Origin: Artocarpus heterophyllus
Taxonomy: Eukaryota; Streptophyta; Magnoliopsida; Rosales; Moraceae
DNA: 64,000 nucleotides
Reading direction: 5' to 3'
Assembly (NCBI GenBank): GCA_025403435.1
Contig: CM046351.1
Location: forward strand, 903,796 to 967,795
Shown: positions 13,255-26,726 of the stretch, one piece after another
Numbering within the stretch: position 1 is the first letter of the stretch
How the letters are laid out: each line of letters begins with the position of its first letter
Position numbers and translations under genes: made by a program
Notes under the pieces: model-generated
Told to the model about the DNA's origin: nothing
What the model saw: only the letters and a program-made list of their open reading frames with translations
The model's database searches: none

Positions 13255-13360
13255 TTGTAGTTTAAATTATGGTTTAAATTATTTTATAATAATATTTTTT
13301 TTATAAAAATTTAAATATTTATTTAAATATTTTATTTTAATACTCAAACTAAATAGCCTA
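13255..13360. mobile_element. MITE family 1, highly degenerate copy H
   Basis: Shares the AAAAATTTAAATATTTATTT core and the ACTCAAACTAAATAG right end with the family, but it has lost the CTCTCAC block. No target duplication can be recognised. Confidence 0.4.
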
Positions 13361-14437
13361 AAAACAATTCCCAATCTGTTACTTTCCTTGAACCTTTCCA
13401 TAGACATCAGGAATTGTTCATATTTTTTGTACACACTGTGCCTGTGCTTTGACTTTCATGAACCAAAGTGTTCATACCAAAAACAAATTGCAGGGTTTTA
13501 GAAGAGCTTATAGCTTAGGCAAAGCAAACCATTAACCATATCATGAAACTTTTATTTCACTTAAAACATTATATGAAAAAAGAGAAATATGAATTTGAAT
13601 AAAATAATTAATTCAGAACCAAAAAGAAAAAAATTAATAGCAAAGAGAAGGAAAATGATTATCCAATTAAAAGAAATGGTTGTTTTACGTTGCATATCCT
13701 TAGATTAAAGTTGTGTCTTTGACCATTAAAATCTAATCAAAATCATTTTTTATATGTACATAACGCTGAAATACAAATATACATAGACAAAGACTTTCTC
13801 AATCCTATCTTTGGCAATCTCTAAAAAGAAAAGGAAAAGGAAATAAATAAATAAATAAATAAATGTATATATGTTGGTAGGATCATGAGACTGTAGTACC
13901 GTACCTTCATACAACTTTTAAAGGACCACAACTTATATTGTCACGAGCCAGATCCCATGATAGACCCTACTAATCTGCAGTACCAGCCCTTTTTCTTAAC
14001 TTCAATTGATAACAATCGTATCAAGCATAAAAATATTTCATAGCATAATAATCGCAACCGGTCGGTTATGCTATTGTTTGGAAGGTTACAATTATAAATA
14101 ATTTAAAACTTTGACATGTTTTAATAAAAAGTAAAAAATTACAATAGTATAAAACTTAAATATATTATAGTTCTTAAATTAAAATTGTTAGTTTTAATTA
14201 TTCTTTCAAACGACCTATTACCTAATTAAATTGGACTTCTCAATATATCGCCAATATTACATACAAATCTTGATAATTAAAAGAGAATCTCGTATTAACT
14301 ATACCAAAATTATGCATAGGTCTATATTATGAAATTATATTACATATATATCAAAATTAAAAGGATATGCAAATTTAATGAATTTACGAGATAAGGAATG
14401 AAGGATTTTCACTACACCATATATATTAATTTTTTTA

Positions 14438-14690
14438 AGGCTTTTTACACCAATAGTTCTTAGACTTTAGGGTTTTTTCTATTTTTCTTCCTGAACTTTA
14501 AAAAATCTACACTTTACTCCATGAACTCTCAAAATTTTTCCTTTTATCCGTTGAACTTTAAAAATCACCACTTTACCTTTTGAACTTTCAAGGCTCCTTA
14601 TTTTACCCTTGAACTTCCGATTTTTTGTTTAGGAGACAAAGTTGGAGAGACCCTAAAGTTTTATGATTATTGGTGTTAATAACCCCCTTT
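14438..14690. mobile_element. Candidate MITE with inverted ends and internal repeats
   Basis: The left end (GGCTTTTTACACCAATAGTT, then ACTTTAGGG) matches the reverse complement of the right end (GGGGTTATTAACACCAATAA, then ACTTTAGGG). Inside, a TGAACTTTAAAAA-type unit recurs about every 60-70 bp. There is no coding capacity. The exact ends and target duplication are unclear. Confidence 0.5.
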
Positions 14691-15439
14691 TTTAGTGGCT
14701 TTAAACTTTGTGATTTTTTTTTTCCACTCAATGAGATTCCATTTGTCTATGTACGTCTCTAATGAAATTTATATTTTTTCTTTTTTATATCTACATTTCC
14801 AAAAAAAAAACATTTGGTGTATGTCTTACTAAAATAGAGGGGTAGCTAACTTCCTAAACTTTTTATAACTCTAATCTAAAATTATTATAGTATAAAATTT
14901 TTACATATTATAATTTTTAAATAAATTTTCAATTATTAAGCTTGTTTTACACGAAGCATTTTGGTTTATCAATAAATTAATTAAAAAAAATTTTAGTTTG
15001 AAACAATTTTATTATAATATATATTTTTACAAAATTTAAATTATTAAATTATTATTTTTTGTTTAAATTAGCAGTTCAAATGGGTGGTGGAAACATTATA
15101 TTAATCTCTCTAGTCAAGGAGTTTAAAAAAGTTAAGTTAAAAGACAAAAACATATGAGATATTTCTATCTATGTATGCTTTTATTAAATGAGTCTGTTGA
15201 TATACATATCAAAGACATATATTATAATTAATAAAGTTTTTTTATTAATTTTTTAACGCTTCTTGATTTTTAATATAAAAATAACGAAATTTTAATTTTA
15301 AGGATAATTTTATTGTTTTTGTGTAGTTGCACCATATAGCATAATTTTAATTTTTAATATGAGTAAATATTATATATTTTAAAATATTGGTCAACCTGTT
15401 GTAAAATTTTAAAATTAGTCTCATCTTTTTCATCTTCCT

Positions 15440-16830
15440 AAAAAAACCCTTGTGCACTTTCTCTCTCCTCTCTCCCCCTTTCTACTCTTATTTTCTCCTC
15501 TAGCTTCAGTGACGACTCCAACAACGAAGCTACTCTTGGCATAACTCTAGTGACCTATCCCCATATGACTCCAACAACAACGTCAACCACCTCGTGCGAC
15601 TCCGATGGTTCCCTCCGTGACTCTGACACCTCCCTTCACAACTCTAGTGCTTCCCTCTACGACTCCGACATTTGCTCCCGGTGTGATGCATCGCAGGGAT
15701 CATGCGAGCCTCTCGTCACCAACATTGTTAGGGGAATTGTCAAGATAGAGGTCTCAAAAGGGTCGTGCCGGACCATCCTCGGCTCTTTTGACCTTAGGCC
15801 CATGATGGGCTTGTACTGTATCAGGCCCAACCCTCTACAGTGGAGGGCCGTGCTTAAGGGGAAAATCTTGGGTTCAACCCTAGCTTTTGAAGGGCCGTGC
15901 TAGGAGGGGCCCAAGCCCAGGCCTTGTCGGGCCTAAGCAGGGCCGGCCCTATAATTTTTAATATTTTAATTTCTAATTTTCTTGTTTTTTTTAAATATTT
16001 GATAAAAAAATTAATAAGTATAAAATTATGAGACTATTAAGTGTAAAGAAATATTTCTAAATATTATATAGAATATTGAAGAATAGAAATTCTTACTTTT
16101 TTTTTTCAATTGTAATTTAAGCAAGCTTATATTTAAATCTGTAATATGTTTTATAGACATGATAAGTGTAGTTCGAAATCAAAAATCACACAAAAAAATT
16201 GTCTAGTTAAGTTGTTAATAGACTCGATAATTTTTTTTTTTTCTGAAGATTTAAGGTTAAAACCTCAAAAAGCTCAAAATAGGGGCATTTTCTTGAACAC
16301 CTAAAGGGCCAAGCTTAAAGGGCCTTTGGTGTGTTTGGGCCGAGCCGAGCTCATCATGTGCCTGGGTTGGCCTTGGGCCATACTACCCTACGGGCCTAGA
16401 GGGCCAAGCCTAGCCTTGCTTCATCAGGTATGCGTGCCTAGTCCTACCCCATCAGACGTGCGTGCCAGCCTTTCATTATTGCAAGTTGGGCCAGGCCGTT
16501 CATGGATGGCCCAGCCTATTTAACACCTCTATGTCGAGGTTGTAGCTTGAAACACGCCGCCCTTAATAGCTCGACTCCGTGCAACTCCTGATGGCATACT
16601 TGTGCAGCCTTCGCTTGACTCCGATGAGACTTGCTCCTTCGATGTCATTGCTCTCCACGTCTGGTACCTTTGTTCGAATCCAATGAGACCTTTTCCGCCA
16701 CTGTCATCACTGTTCACGTTAGGAAAGGTGAAGAGGGAGAGATGAGACATGTTGGGGAAAGAGAAAAAGAGAGTAGGAAAGGCATACTTGGCTGCTAGGG
16801 TTTTCAATTTGGGTATTTTAGTCATTATAT
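15440..16830. repeat. GC-rich repeat island
   Basis: This region is clearly richer in G and C than its surroundings. It has a CT-rich left border (15455-15500), purine-rich sequence near the right border (16730-16780) and two clusters of GGGCC strings (about 15790-15960 and 16310-16510). The longest open frames (117 codons at 15550-15903 plus; 98 codons at 16529-16825 minus) have skewed Ser/Thr/Asp composition and resemble no family I know. It is probably an old transposon or a captured fragment. Confidence 0.45.
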
Positions 16831-17226
16831 CATTTAATTAATGCAGATTTAAAATTAAATGGTCTACTTACTAACCATTCAAACATTTTAGTCTATAAAT
16901 TTTTATTCAACTATCAATTAAGCCTATTTCCCTCATTGTCTTTTTTATTCCACTGCTAGAGCAGATCTTTTTCTGTTTGATTAAATTTTAAGGATTTAAT
17001 TTATGAATAATGTTACTTTTGTACAGTATTGTGTAGTATGTATAACATACATCCTTATAAATTAGGCTGTTAAAATTTAACTAAATGGTTAATATAACTA
17101 CTTTTACTAGTTAGGCAAAACAAAGGACCTTGACATAATTTTGCTTCTTCTTCTACTTCTTTTTTATTCTTTTTAAATTTGAAATTCTCGGCTGAGATAG
17201 AACTTCAATCTTTATCCCATCCTTAT

Positions 17227-20200
17227 TGTAATGACCGAGAAAACTTCATTAATAAAACATAATATTTAATTAAGTTTAATTAATGAATTTACTTTCAAAA
17301 ATGTAAATTTTTGTAAAAATTGTAATTTGTGTAAAAATTACGATAAAGTATGAATAAACGGCATTGATTGCAAATTTCATGGCAAATGTAATGCAATGTT
17401 GGATATTACCGAATATATATTTTATGAGTTTAATTACTTAAAAATTTATGCATAATATCCATAAAATGAATTTTATGTCACGATTAATTGTAAAATTGTG
17501 ATATAAACTAATGGATGATTAGAATGTAAATAGGACATAGAGGTTGTCCAAACCCTAACCAGGGGTAAAAAGGAGGCCAGAGCAGTATAAGAATACTGCT
17601 AAGTGAAAACGCAGATACAAAAAATGTTATAATTGGCCTTCAAAAGTGAATGAAAAGTAAGTTAAATATTTTTATACAATCTAAGGATAGAAAGTACACT
17701 GATTTAACCACGACAGTATAATAAAAATACTGTGTGATAAAAAATTACATAGTATAAAATTTTAGCTCTACAAAGTGGACACTTACTTGAATTCTATTGG
17801 GCCAACAAACCATGCAATGTGGCCCAATAACATGATGACACCTAGGGGTAATCAAGTGGGTGACCATGAGTTACCCAATGGGATAAGTGAGCATTTAATG
17901 TGATTTTAGCCAAAAAAATCATTTCTTCTTCTTCCTAGCTCCGGCAGCCATTGAAGGAGACTCTCAAAAAAATTTCTCAACCCCAAACTTTGCAAAAATA
18001 ACCCCAAACAAGTTTTAGAAGGAAAGCCCAAGGATTTTTCATAAGTTTTAAGGTAAAATCCCAAATTTTTTAACAAGTTTTCAAGGGATTTTTCATGGGT
18101 TGAAGGGAAAATTAATTCATGGTGTTTTTGCATGAAAATGGAGCCCAAGAAGAAGTTCAAGAAGCCTTGGAAGGCTAGAAATAATAATAAAAAAAGGTGT
18201 TATTTGAATAAGTTTTGAAGTTCAAAGCTTTGAATTTTGTTTTGATTTTTATTTCTTTAAACCCATGTGAGTTCTTAAGCACATATTTGATGAAAATTCA
18301 TGTATATGTGAAGTATGACATGTTTAAGTTGTGAAACTTTGGTTTATGATGCAAAATCGTATTTTTTGCAAAAGAGGTACTTTTGTAATTTTAAGGTTAG
18401 TTTAAGTAAAAATGATGTTTGAGCATGATAATGATTTGAATAAGGTATGGAATGGTCTCTGCAGGGGTAGATTTGTAATTTTGAAATGGATTTTTGTAAA
18501 AATGTCATAGGGACTAAATTGCAATAAAAAGTTTCTTCTCGGCAGATTTGAAAAATAGCCAAAAACACCCCTGTATAGTGAGATTTTGAGAAAAGTTAAA
18601 ACATAAAAGTTGTAGAACTCAACGAAGTTGATAGGCAACGTAGACAGTTCGTCAAAAAACTCAACCGTTTGTGATTTTTTGATTTTTCAAGAATTTGTTA
18701 AAAGTGAAAAAGTGTTAAATGGCAAAAAAAGTCATTTTTCAAAATGATTAAGGTGTGGTACCTTAAGTAAAAATGTTCTTTATGAAAAATAGAAAATTTT
18801 GGTATAAAGAGGAAAATTTTAGCCCTGGGGGCAAAATTGTCAAAATTTTCAATTAAGGGGCCAAACTTTAATTTTTTACAAAAAAAAGGGTTTGTGAGGA
18901 AATGAAGAGGCCCGACACATTAGAGCATTATTTGAAATAAGAACGTGATTTTTTCCACTAGAAAAGCGAAACCAAGCTCGGGAAGTTAGTTAGCCGCCAA
19001 TGGTAAAATCGTCATTTTTCCTGAGTAGTCTGAATTATTTGAAAATGACCCCAAAAAGAGAAAAAGAAGTAGTTTCGCTTTTCGATAATGATAATGGTAT
19101 ATGATAAGATAAAAATAAGGAAAGATAGTGATTTTCAGAGTTGTATATAGTTATGCAACTCGGTTAATTAAGCAACGAACGTTTTATAACGAAACGTAAT
19201 GAAGTATGGCTAATAGTTTTGAAATTGGATAACAGGATCCTAGGAGTCTAGGAGAAAGGAGAACCGAAGTTGATTTGACGGTACTTAAAAACAAGTAAGT
19301 ACCCTTCCCACCTACAGTATGAAATGTAGGTCTAAAAAGAAATGTATGTATACGTATACCTGCGCGTATAATTAAATGTAAACTTGTATGTTTATCATGA
19401 TATGAATACCTAGAGGTATAGTCATGTATGAATACCTGTGAGTATATGAATGAATACCTATGTGTATAATATGTTATGTACCTGGGTGTACAATAATGAA
19501 AATGAGTATGTGTATCATGATTTTGTACATATGTGTACAATGATAAATACTTAAGTATGTATAAAGTAGGTATCTGTGTGTACTACACTATGCAAGAGAA
19601 TTTATGTTTTAAGGATAATATGTGATTATCACTTCATGCATGGTATGTCAACCATAATAATTAGACTGGTAAATGTATCACCAGAAAGTAAGAAGAGTGT
19701 CGTACCGACTCCTGACTCAATGGAAGTTTAAAGGATATACTATGGTCACGGTGTAACGTAGACCTAAACGAAATTGTGCAATGGTGTGAACACTTGAGCC
19801 CTAGTAAAGATAAGAAATGATGAGGATAAGGAAAATTTATAAGAAAGCATAATTGATTCATGCATTCATTTGAATATCCATGTGGGATTTATGAAACTTA
19901 CTGGGCGTTAGCTCATTAAATATTTCATGCTATAGGTATTCCGACAAGAATGTCAGAATAAGTTCAAATGGTGAGCTGGCGGAGGGGTGGATGATGTGCA
20001 GATCGAGTATGGAGTCCGCTGCTGTAATGTTTTCCGCTGTGTATGTTTAAAGTTATTTTGAAATGAAATGTTTAAAAGACAGATGTTGTAAAAGTAAAAG
20101 TATTAATTATGTAAACACAAGTATGTGAAAGTATTTTGGGAGTTACCAAAGTCATTGTAAGCAAATTATTTATTCATGTTTTTTTATAAAAAAAGTTTTT

Positions 20201-20266
20201 TAAAATTTTTACCTTTAAGAATGTAAGAAAGAGTTTTATCACAACCTTAAAAGATGGGTTGTGACA
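17227..20266. mobile_element. Solo LTR of a long-LTR retrotransposon
   Basis: A 3,040-bp segment begins TGTAATGACC and ends GGGTTGTGACA. It is flanked by a perfect 5-bp direct repeat, CTTAT, at 17222-17226 and 20267-20271. TG..CA termini and a 5-bp target duplication are the hallmarks of LTR elements. No gag, protease, reverse transcriptase, RNase H or integrase sequence lies between the ends, and the interior does not split into two similar halves, so this reads as one LTR left by recombination. Long LTRs with TGTAA..-type starts are usual in plant Ty3/gypsy lineages, but the lineage is not proven. Short open frames inside are shadows. A block of degenerate tandem repeats sits at 19335-19590. 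Confidence 0.85.
19335..19590. repeat. Degenerate tandem repeats within the solo LTR
   Basis: A motif close to GAATACCTGTGTGTATAAT recurs about every 25-35 bp in at least seven versions (for example ATACCTGCGCGTATAA, AATACCTAGAGGTATA, TACCTGGGTGTACAA). It forms a short array in the downstream half of the LTR. Confidence 0.7.
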
Positions 20267-21054
20267 CTTATTTTATGTGATCTAGCTAGTATTGGTAGCG
20301 TAAAAAGCGTATTAATCGGACAACCAAAGTGGTTGGGGTGGTAATTCCCGTATAATCTCTCGCCGTCCGCTCATTTGGCCAGCGAGCACCGACCCCACAA
20401 TTGGGCAGCCGACATTGCCAAATTAGTGTGGGGACCTTAATCACTACTTAGTTTACTCATTATGCACAATAACTCATTATGCACAATAAAAAGTATCAAT
20501 TAATTAATTGAACGTGATAAGTACTTGGGTTTTGTGGCTTTTTTTTATTTACCAAATTTGACTGTAGCACTTTTAACCTGTCCATTGCAACAAAACAGCT
20601 TGCAATTCATGACCATGTTCTTCGGCTAAAATAAAACCACGTGTTGCGTCAACACTGTGACATTACTTTCCCTCCTTCATTAGTTTAATACCCTCATTAA
20701 CACGTGCCTCTTCTCTAATTAATCGTGTTTAGCGGTCAATAAAATGAAGCGATCGACTAATTATAACAATTAGTAATTATCACTTTTAGCTATAGCAAGC
20801 TAGTCATCATGAAGAATTGATAAAGAATATTTTTGATCTAGGCAAAAGAATAGGAATCGTTGAGATGTAATCAAATTTTCATTAGTTTAATTACCGTTTT
20901 GTATTTATACTGATTATTATTTATTAGTGACTCAACCAACAAGACCAAGTGCCCTAATCCTTTTCCCTCTATGATACACAAAATATGAGTTTTAGTTCCT
21001 CAAATTATGTTGTTTTTTTTTTTTTTGGTATGTCATGTTTCACAATACTTATTA

Positions 21055-21190
21055 GAGTGTTTGGCAAGGTGGTGATAGCTATTAGTTCGAACTGTTTTTA
21101 TTGTAGTATGTGAGAGCTTTACATTGTAGCAAATTTTTTTTTTTACTGTAGCATGTAACAGCTTTACACTGTTTATAACTGAGTTAGTGG
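21055..21190. mobile_element. MITE family 2 copy
   Basis: Contains TAGTATGTGAGAGCTTTACA and a second GTAGCATGTAACAGCTTTACA block in the same orientation, bounded by GTGTTTGGCAAGG on the left and AGCCAAACACAC on the right, which are inverted with respect to each other. Confidence 0.6.
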
Positions 21191-21830
21191 TGTAAACGAC
21201 CCTTAGCCAAACACACGGTTAGAGGCTATGGAGAGATTAACCAATCCTAAAGAGCAAAGTGTCACGACAAAGTCGAAGCCGAGGACGTGTGTCTTGCGTC
21301 CACTGGTCAAAAAGATTGTAGAAATCATGCCTAAAAAACCTAATCCAATATTATTTCTTGACTAGGTTTTGTACTGCACATATATATTAATGTAATTTTA
21401 GTTGAAAAGGATTGAGATCTTGGATAATTATCTTACTAGTAGATAGACACCTTGAGGGGAAGCAATTGCATCCGTCACGCTTTGGAACTTCCCTGCCCTG
21501 CCATACATATATATGTATATAATATGTATATATGTATTGTTACATTTTTTTTTTGTCTGAATATGATGTGTATTCATACACATGTATAAATGACACTATA
21601 AGAAGAAAAGTAAACGGAAGGTAGCTATTCTGATGGCATCATCAAAATAGGGCTCCTTTTTTATTTTTTATTTTTTTGTCATCTCAAATCAAGGGAATTT
21701 AGCTCAAAGCTATAATTAAGTTTGCGCGGAACAGCTTGGGAGGACCAGCCACAAGATAAGTTCATGACTAATATGGATCGGCTTGTCAAGTATATATATT
21801 CTGAATTTCTAATTCATCGCATACACACAC

Positions 21831-21833
<3 letters not shown>

Positions 21834-21871
<38 letters not shown>
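21834..21871. repeat. (AC)n/(TA)n microsatellite
   Basis: A short ACAC run (from about 21822) passes directly into a TA run of about 38 bp. Confidence 0.9.
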
Positions 21872-21873
<2 letters not shown>

Positions 21874-22074
21874 CTAAATTAAGTTGCTAGTCACCTAAAA
21901 CATTCTCGTATAATCTTTGCATTGAGATGCAAATCCAAGAATTGATGTTTTTGCTTCTAAAATCAAGTGAATGTACGACTATAACAAGCACCTTATATTT
22001 AACAAAACTAAAAAACCATCATTGACAGAAAAGACAACTGTTATGCAAACCACCATCTTGTCCAAAGTTATTAT

Positions 22075-22193
22075 GGGCTCGTTTGGTTCGAGTATTTGAG
22101 TAGAGTATTTAGATGAAGATTTAAATTTTCGTGAGAGAAAATACTGTGGCAAAATGATTCAAACCGTGATTTGAATATCCAACCAAACGGGCC
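22075..22193. mobile_element. MITE family 1, copy B (inverted orientation)
   Basis: About 119 bp, starting GGGCTCGTTTGGTTCGAG and ending CCAACCAAACGGGCC. The core GAGAGAAAATACTGTGGCAA is the reverse complement of the core of copy A. The flanks (TAT/TTG) do not show a clean target duplication. Confidence 0.75.
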
Positions 22194-22782
22194 TTGTATA
22201 TATCTACATACAAAAATGGTTTTTTTTTTTTTTCCGTTGTTAAAGGCTGCTTCTTGCCTTTTCTAGACGCGCCAGATTTAAGATTATATGTCTTTTTTTT
22301 TTTTTTTTGAAACGTCTTGAAACTGAAAAGACTTGCAACTTTATTGCTCCACTAACAGCAATTTGTCTGTCATGATAGCTTCAATTTACATATGTTTTGG
22401 CTAATTAATTAAAAAATTTTAAAAAGAAGACTTTAATTTGCAATATTATACTAAAAAATCTCTATTGTTTTTCGTGTCACCAAATTAAAAGAAATCGTCA
22501 ATAATTTACATGTCTAAACTAATCAAAACGTTTTAAACATTGTAATGTCATGGACACGTGTATACTGCTCCACCATGCACTTTCTCTATTTTATTTTTTA
22601 TTTATTTGCTTGAAAACCTTTTCACGAGCGCGTTAACAGCTTGATGCCGTTTGGTTGAAGGCCAAATTCTATAAAGATAGAGATCATTTCACTATGCAAC
22701 AATATATATGGCCGGTCCAATAAATATGTATCATTGGAACCTTCCATATCCGGCTGCGATCTAGCTTACTTTAAAACCAATA

Positions 22783-22785
<3 letters not shown>

Positions 22786-22837
<52 letters not shown>

Positions 22838-22838
22838 C
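22786..22838. repeat. (TA)n(TG)n compound microsatellite
   Basis: A TA run of about 38 bp passes directly into a TG run of about 14 bp. Confidence 0.95.
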
Positions 22839-22853
22839 ATTGTGTAGACTTGT

Positions 22854-23064
22854 TTTCAATAATCATGTTTCAAATAGTTGCATTTCTAAAAAAAATATAT
22901 TTTAACAACAATTGATGTACTATCATGATAAGAATTTAACCTCATTAATTATCGTAATTTTTTTGATCAACTTACTTCATTATAACCATTAGATTTATTT
23001 CAAACGGTTAACAATAACAGTATTTATTGAAAACTTAACTATTAAAACTACTTATATATTATTA
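22854..23064. repeat. Diverged duplicated segment, copy 1
   Basis: Shares an ordered series of blocks with 26727-26937: TTTTCAATAA, TTTTAACAACAATTGATG, AAGAATTTAAC, TTCATTATAA (TTCATTATGA in copy 2) and ACTATTAAAACTAC (CCACTAAAACTAC in copy 2). No coding sequence or termini recognised. Confidence 0.55.
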
Positions 23065-23694
23065 ATAAATTATAAATGTGCATTAAGGGAATTAATCCTA
23101 CTGGCCACATGCTTTGTTGTCCTACATGCCTAATGATGACCTCAACTTTTTACCTGCATTATGTTGCAATATACCACATTCACAATAAAATGAATTTTTA
23201 CTTATGATGCAAAATCTTAATATACATACGCGTAGACACATGCACATATTTATATCTCAATTTTAACATGTAATGTAGTCATGTTGGATAAGGAAGTCAA
23301 ATCATATATAAATATTGTATCATGTATACATCTATATATATAAACACACAAATACACATAAATTAGGGTGATAAAACTTATAAAGGAATGACTAGGTATA
23401 TATATTGTAGTTTGCAAATTTCGTGGAAGTTTAAAACTAAATGGATCACTGTTTTATCTCATTCCAAAGAATGAATATTAGAGTTTCTCATATTTATCGA
23501 GAGGTAATGTCCAAGCTGCGGATACGTTGCCTTTAGAAACTGTTTGGGCTCGAACAAGTAAATGGTGTTGACCAAAATTGGATTTTTGCAGATCATTGGT
23601 TACAGCGATATATTTGTCTAGCACACCATTTTAACCAATAACACTAGGAAAAGGGAAAAAAAAAAAACCAATGGGGATTAGAAGTGCGTTGGCA

Positions 23695-23785
23695 ACAGAG
23701 TTAAAATGAGTTTGTTGTAACATGTAAGAGTTTTATACTATAGCTTATTTTTATTTTTTATTGTAGCAGTTGGAATAATGTTATC
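23695..23785. mobile_element. MITE family 2, partial copy
   Basis: Contains GTTGTAACATGTAAGAGTTTTA followed by a TTATTGTAGCAGTTGGAATA block, as in the other copies. Termini not resolved. Confidence 0.45.
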
Positions 23786-24510
23786 AAATGAAGCCTACTA
23801 TAGACGCGTAATTTGTTGGGTTAATGTAAGGAGACTGCAACGGTTAATTTGTATAGAGTGGATGGTGGTGGAGGAAAGTGGAATGCACATGCGCATTGAT
23901 TATAATAAGTGTGTGTGTGTGTGTATATATATTATGCTTAAGAAGAAGGAAGCCAAAGGCAATTAGGCGACATAGACTCCTCCTGGCCGTTGTTAACTAG
24001 ATATTATAATTAATAATCTGATCCATAGAATGTTCTGATCTATCATTATTGGAAAACGACAACAAAGGAATATATTGTTGGAATGTCAATTAACTATAGT
24101 AAAACACTTCCATCATATTTGCTCGTCCAAATATAGAGTGGCACAAAATGTCAACTACACCTCTCTCTTGATCCATAATAACACACTAGCTAATATTGCT
24201 TGTTGTAAAGTTTTTTCTTTATTTCTTTTGGTGAACCGAATATAGTCCATTGTCATTTGGGCGTCCCTTTTAATTAATGGTCACACATCTTGGTTTTTGT
24301 TTGTGGTGGCAATATCGAGTACTTACTGTGTTTAACTACTTGCCAAGCTATGCTCATTATATATTATTAATAAAACTATAGCTAGAGCCTAGGGTATGTT
24401 AATTAATGCATACCGCTTATTTAGTGATCACCAAGTTATAATTAAATGATCAATCTTTTGTTGTGTTTAAGTATGTGTGCGTGTTGTTTTGATCATATGC
24501 GCCGTTCATG

Positions 24511-24541
<31 letters not shown>

Positions 24542-26726
24542 GTAGAATGTTCCTTCATCTAACATATAGAAATTAAAAGAAATTAAAAAAATGTATAGCA
24601 TGATATGTATTGAATGTAATATGGATGTTATCTTTTATATTTTGGTGTTACATTTTTAATTTCTTACATCAATATTATGTTTAATAAACGTCATGTTACA
24701 TCTTTTATTTCTGGAACGGTCTCTCAAACTAACCTTAGAAAAGCTATAATATATATATATATATATATATAATGATCAAACGGATGTCAAATAGATCTCA
24801 TACTCTTTTGGAAAAGTAGAATGTTGGGTAGAGTTGGAACTCACTTTAGCTCATGTTATAGAGCCCTTTTGAAATATATTTATAGAGTGGGGTTAGTTAA
24901 AGGGAAAAGATGCACAATACTTTATAGCAAATTTATTATTCGGTTAGTAGAAGCATGATTAGGGTTTAAGGGTCCTAATCATAAAGCCCACACAAGAAAT
25001 TATTCTACAAATTAGTTTACTAATTTGTAGCGAATCAAGGTAATGATTTTATGCCTTGATATTAATAATATTATTGTGTGGCTTTTGAGCTTTTCTTTTG
25101 GCTTCTAGGTTGATGATTGGGTGCCATATATTTACAGTTTGCTCCTATGCGCCACAGATCCCAAATTAATTAAGCCGATCGCACATCACCACTATTTATA
25201 TATCTGAGCCAATATTACTTGAAATTTATCATATATTATACGTACTAGCGATCAACTTTTCCCATGTTCAAATAACTTATGCATTGTATATGAATTACGA
25301 GGTGAATTGTCACAGTAATATCGAACATATAAGAATATGCAATATGCAATTAATACTACCATATTGATAAAGAAATATTTGGTATAAGAAGTGAACCGAT
25401 GTCTAGTAACTCAGAATATTTATTAGGATATTTGGCATTCTTAGTTTTAAATAAAACTTTTGGTCATCACATAATGTCAAGAAAAAATAAACTATTGTGT
25501 TACATGTTACAGTAGGTTTAGCCAAAATTAATTGAAACCATGATGTCCCCAAACACTTTAAATTGTATGTTATATATGGTGTAATACACACACATACATA
25601 TATGTGTATGTGTATGTATATGTAGACATGGTTGTAGTCCCTCTGAGGATGTGTACGTAACAATATGCAACCATATGATGCGCATAATAAATCTTTAAGT
25701 TTTTGTAGCTATCAGATTAACTTTCTAATTCTTTTGAACTGTTAGATCATGATCGCATGAGGGACCAGTTCCTCTGAGAGCCCTATGCCTTGGCTTATGT
25801 AAATAATGTATGCACGTGTATTTTCCCTTGGTAATATATATCACATGATTATTAATTAATTCTAGCTGGTGAAAATTGGCTCTATGATATGCGTATCGAG
25901 GTATATGTAAACAAGTTTGTAATGGTAATATTTTTTTTTGTTAATTACGTATCATATTAGAAAAAGTTGCATATTCTAATTACAAGGGATGATCATGTTC
26001 TATTTAATATACTTTAATTTTTTAATTTATTACAATCATTTAATCTATATGACTACAACATTAATGATACCATTGATGAGTAAATATTAAAGTAATTATT
26101 AAAACTATACTCATATAATTATATATATCGCTCTTTATCATGAACATACAAAGATACGAAGAAGTTGAGTCGGAATATTCTTGGTGATTATAATTTGGTA
26201 GAGGATGTGCTTCCCAGAGACGCGGAGTTGCACAATAAAGATGTCCTCCCACAAACTTCAAATAAAATGGGAGCGTTTTCTTTTTGAATTAATATGCTTG
26301 TGGTCACATGTATATTCCTTCACTGGCCTTATGTTTATATTTGATGCAACAACAATATATGTATTATGTGTGTGTATATATATATATTTGCGATATCATC
26401 CCTAGCTACTTTAACGGTGTCAAACCATAAACAAATCATGGAATTCCCGAAGGTTCTCTAAGTTTGATAACGTATGGTATCAGGAGAATCATAGTATATT
26501 CTAAATAGTGACATTGCTTTCAAAATGACCAATTATTAATGGATCAACTTGTATCACATGGTTCCAAAACTAACCAATATCTCCACCATAATAAATTTTC
26601 TTCGAAAGCACCTTGATCGTGACAAACAATATTATGAGTGCATAATATTATTAGAAGGGCAATTCCACATGAATCGCTTGATAATAAATGGCTAAGCAAT
26701 GACGTAATTGGCATGCAATATATATT

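Noticed and set aside
15550..15903. 117-codon open frame in the GC-rich island
   Set aside because: Ser/Thr/Asp-rich repeats (DSD, SLHNSS) reflect a repeated CTCCGACTC-type word, with no family resemblance.
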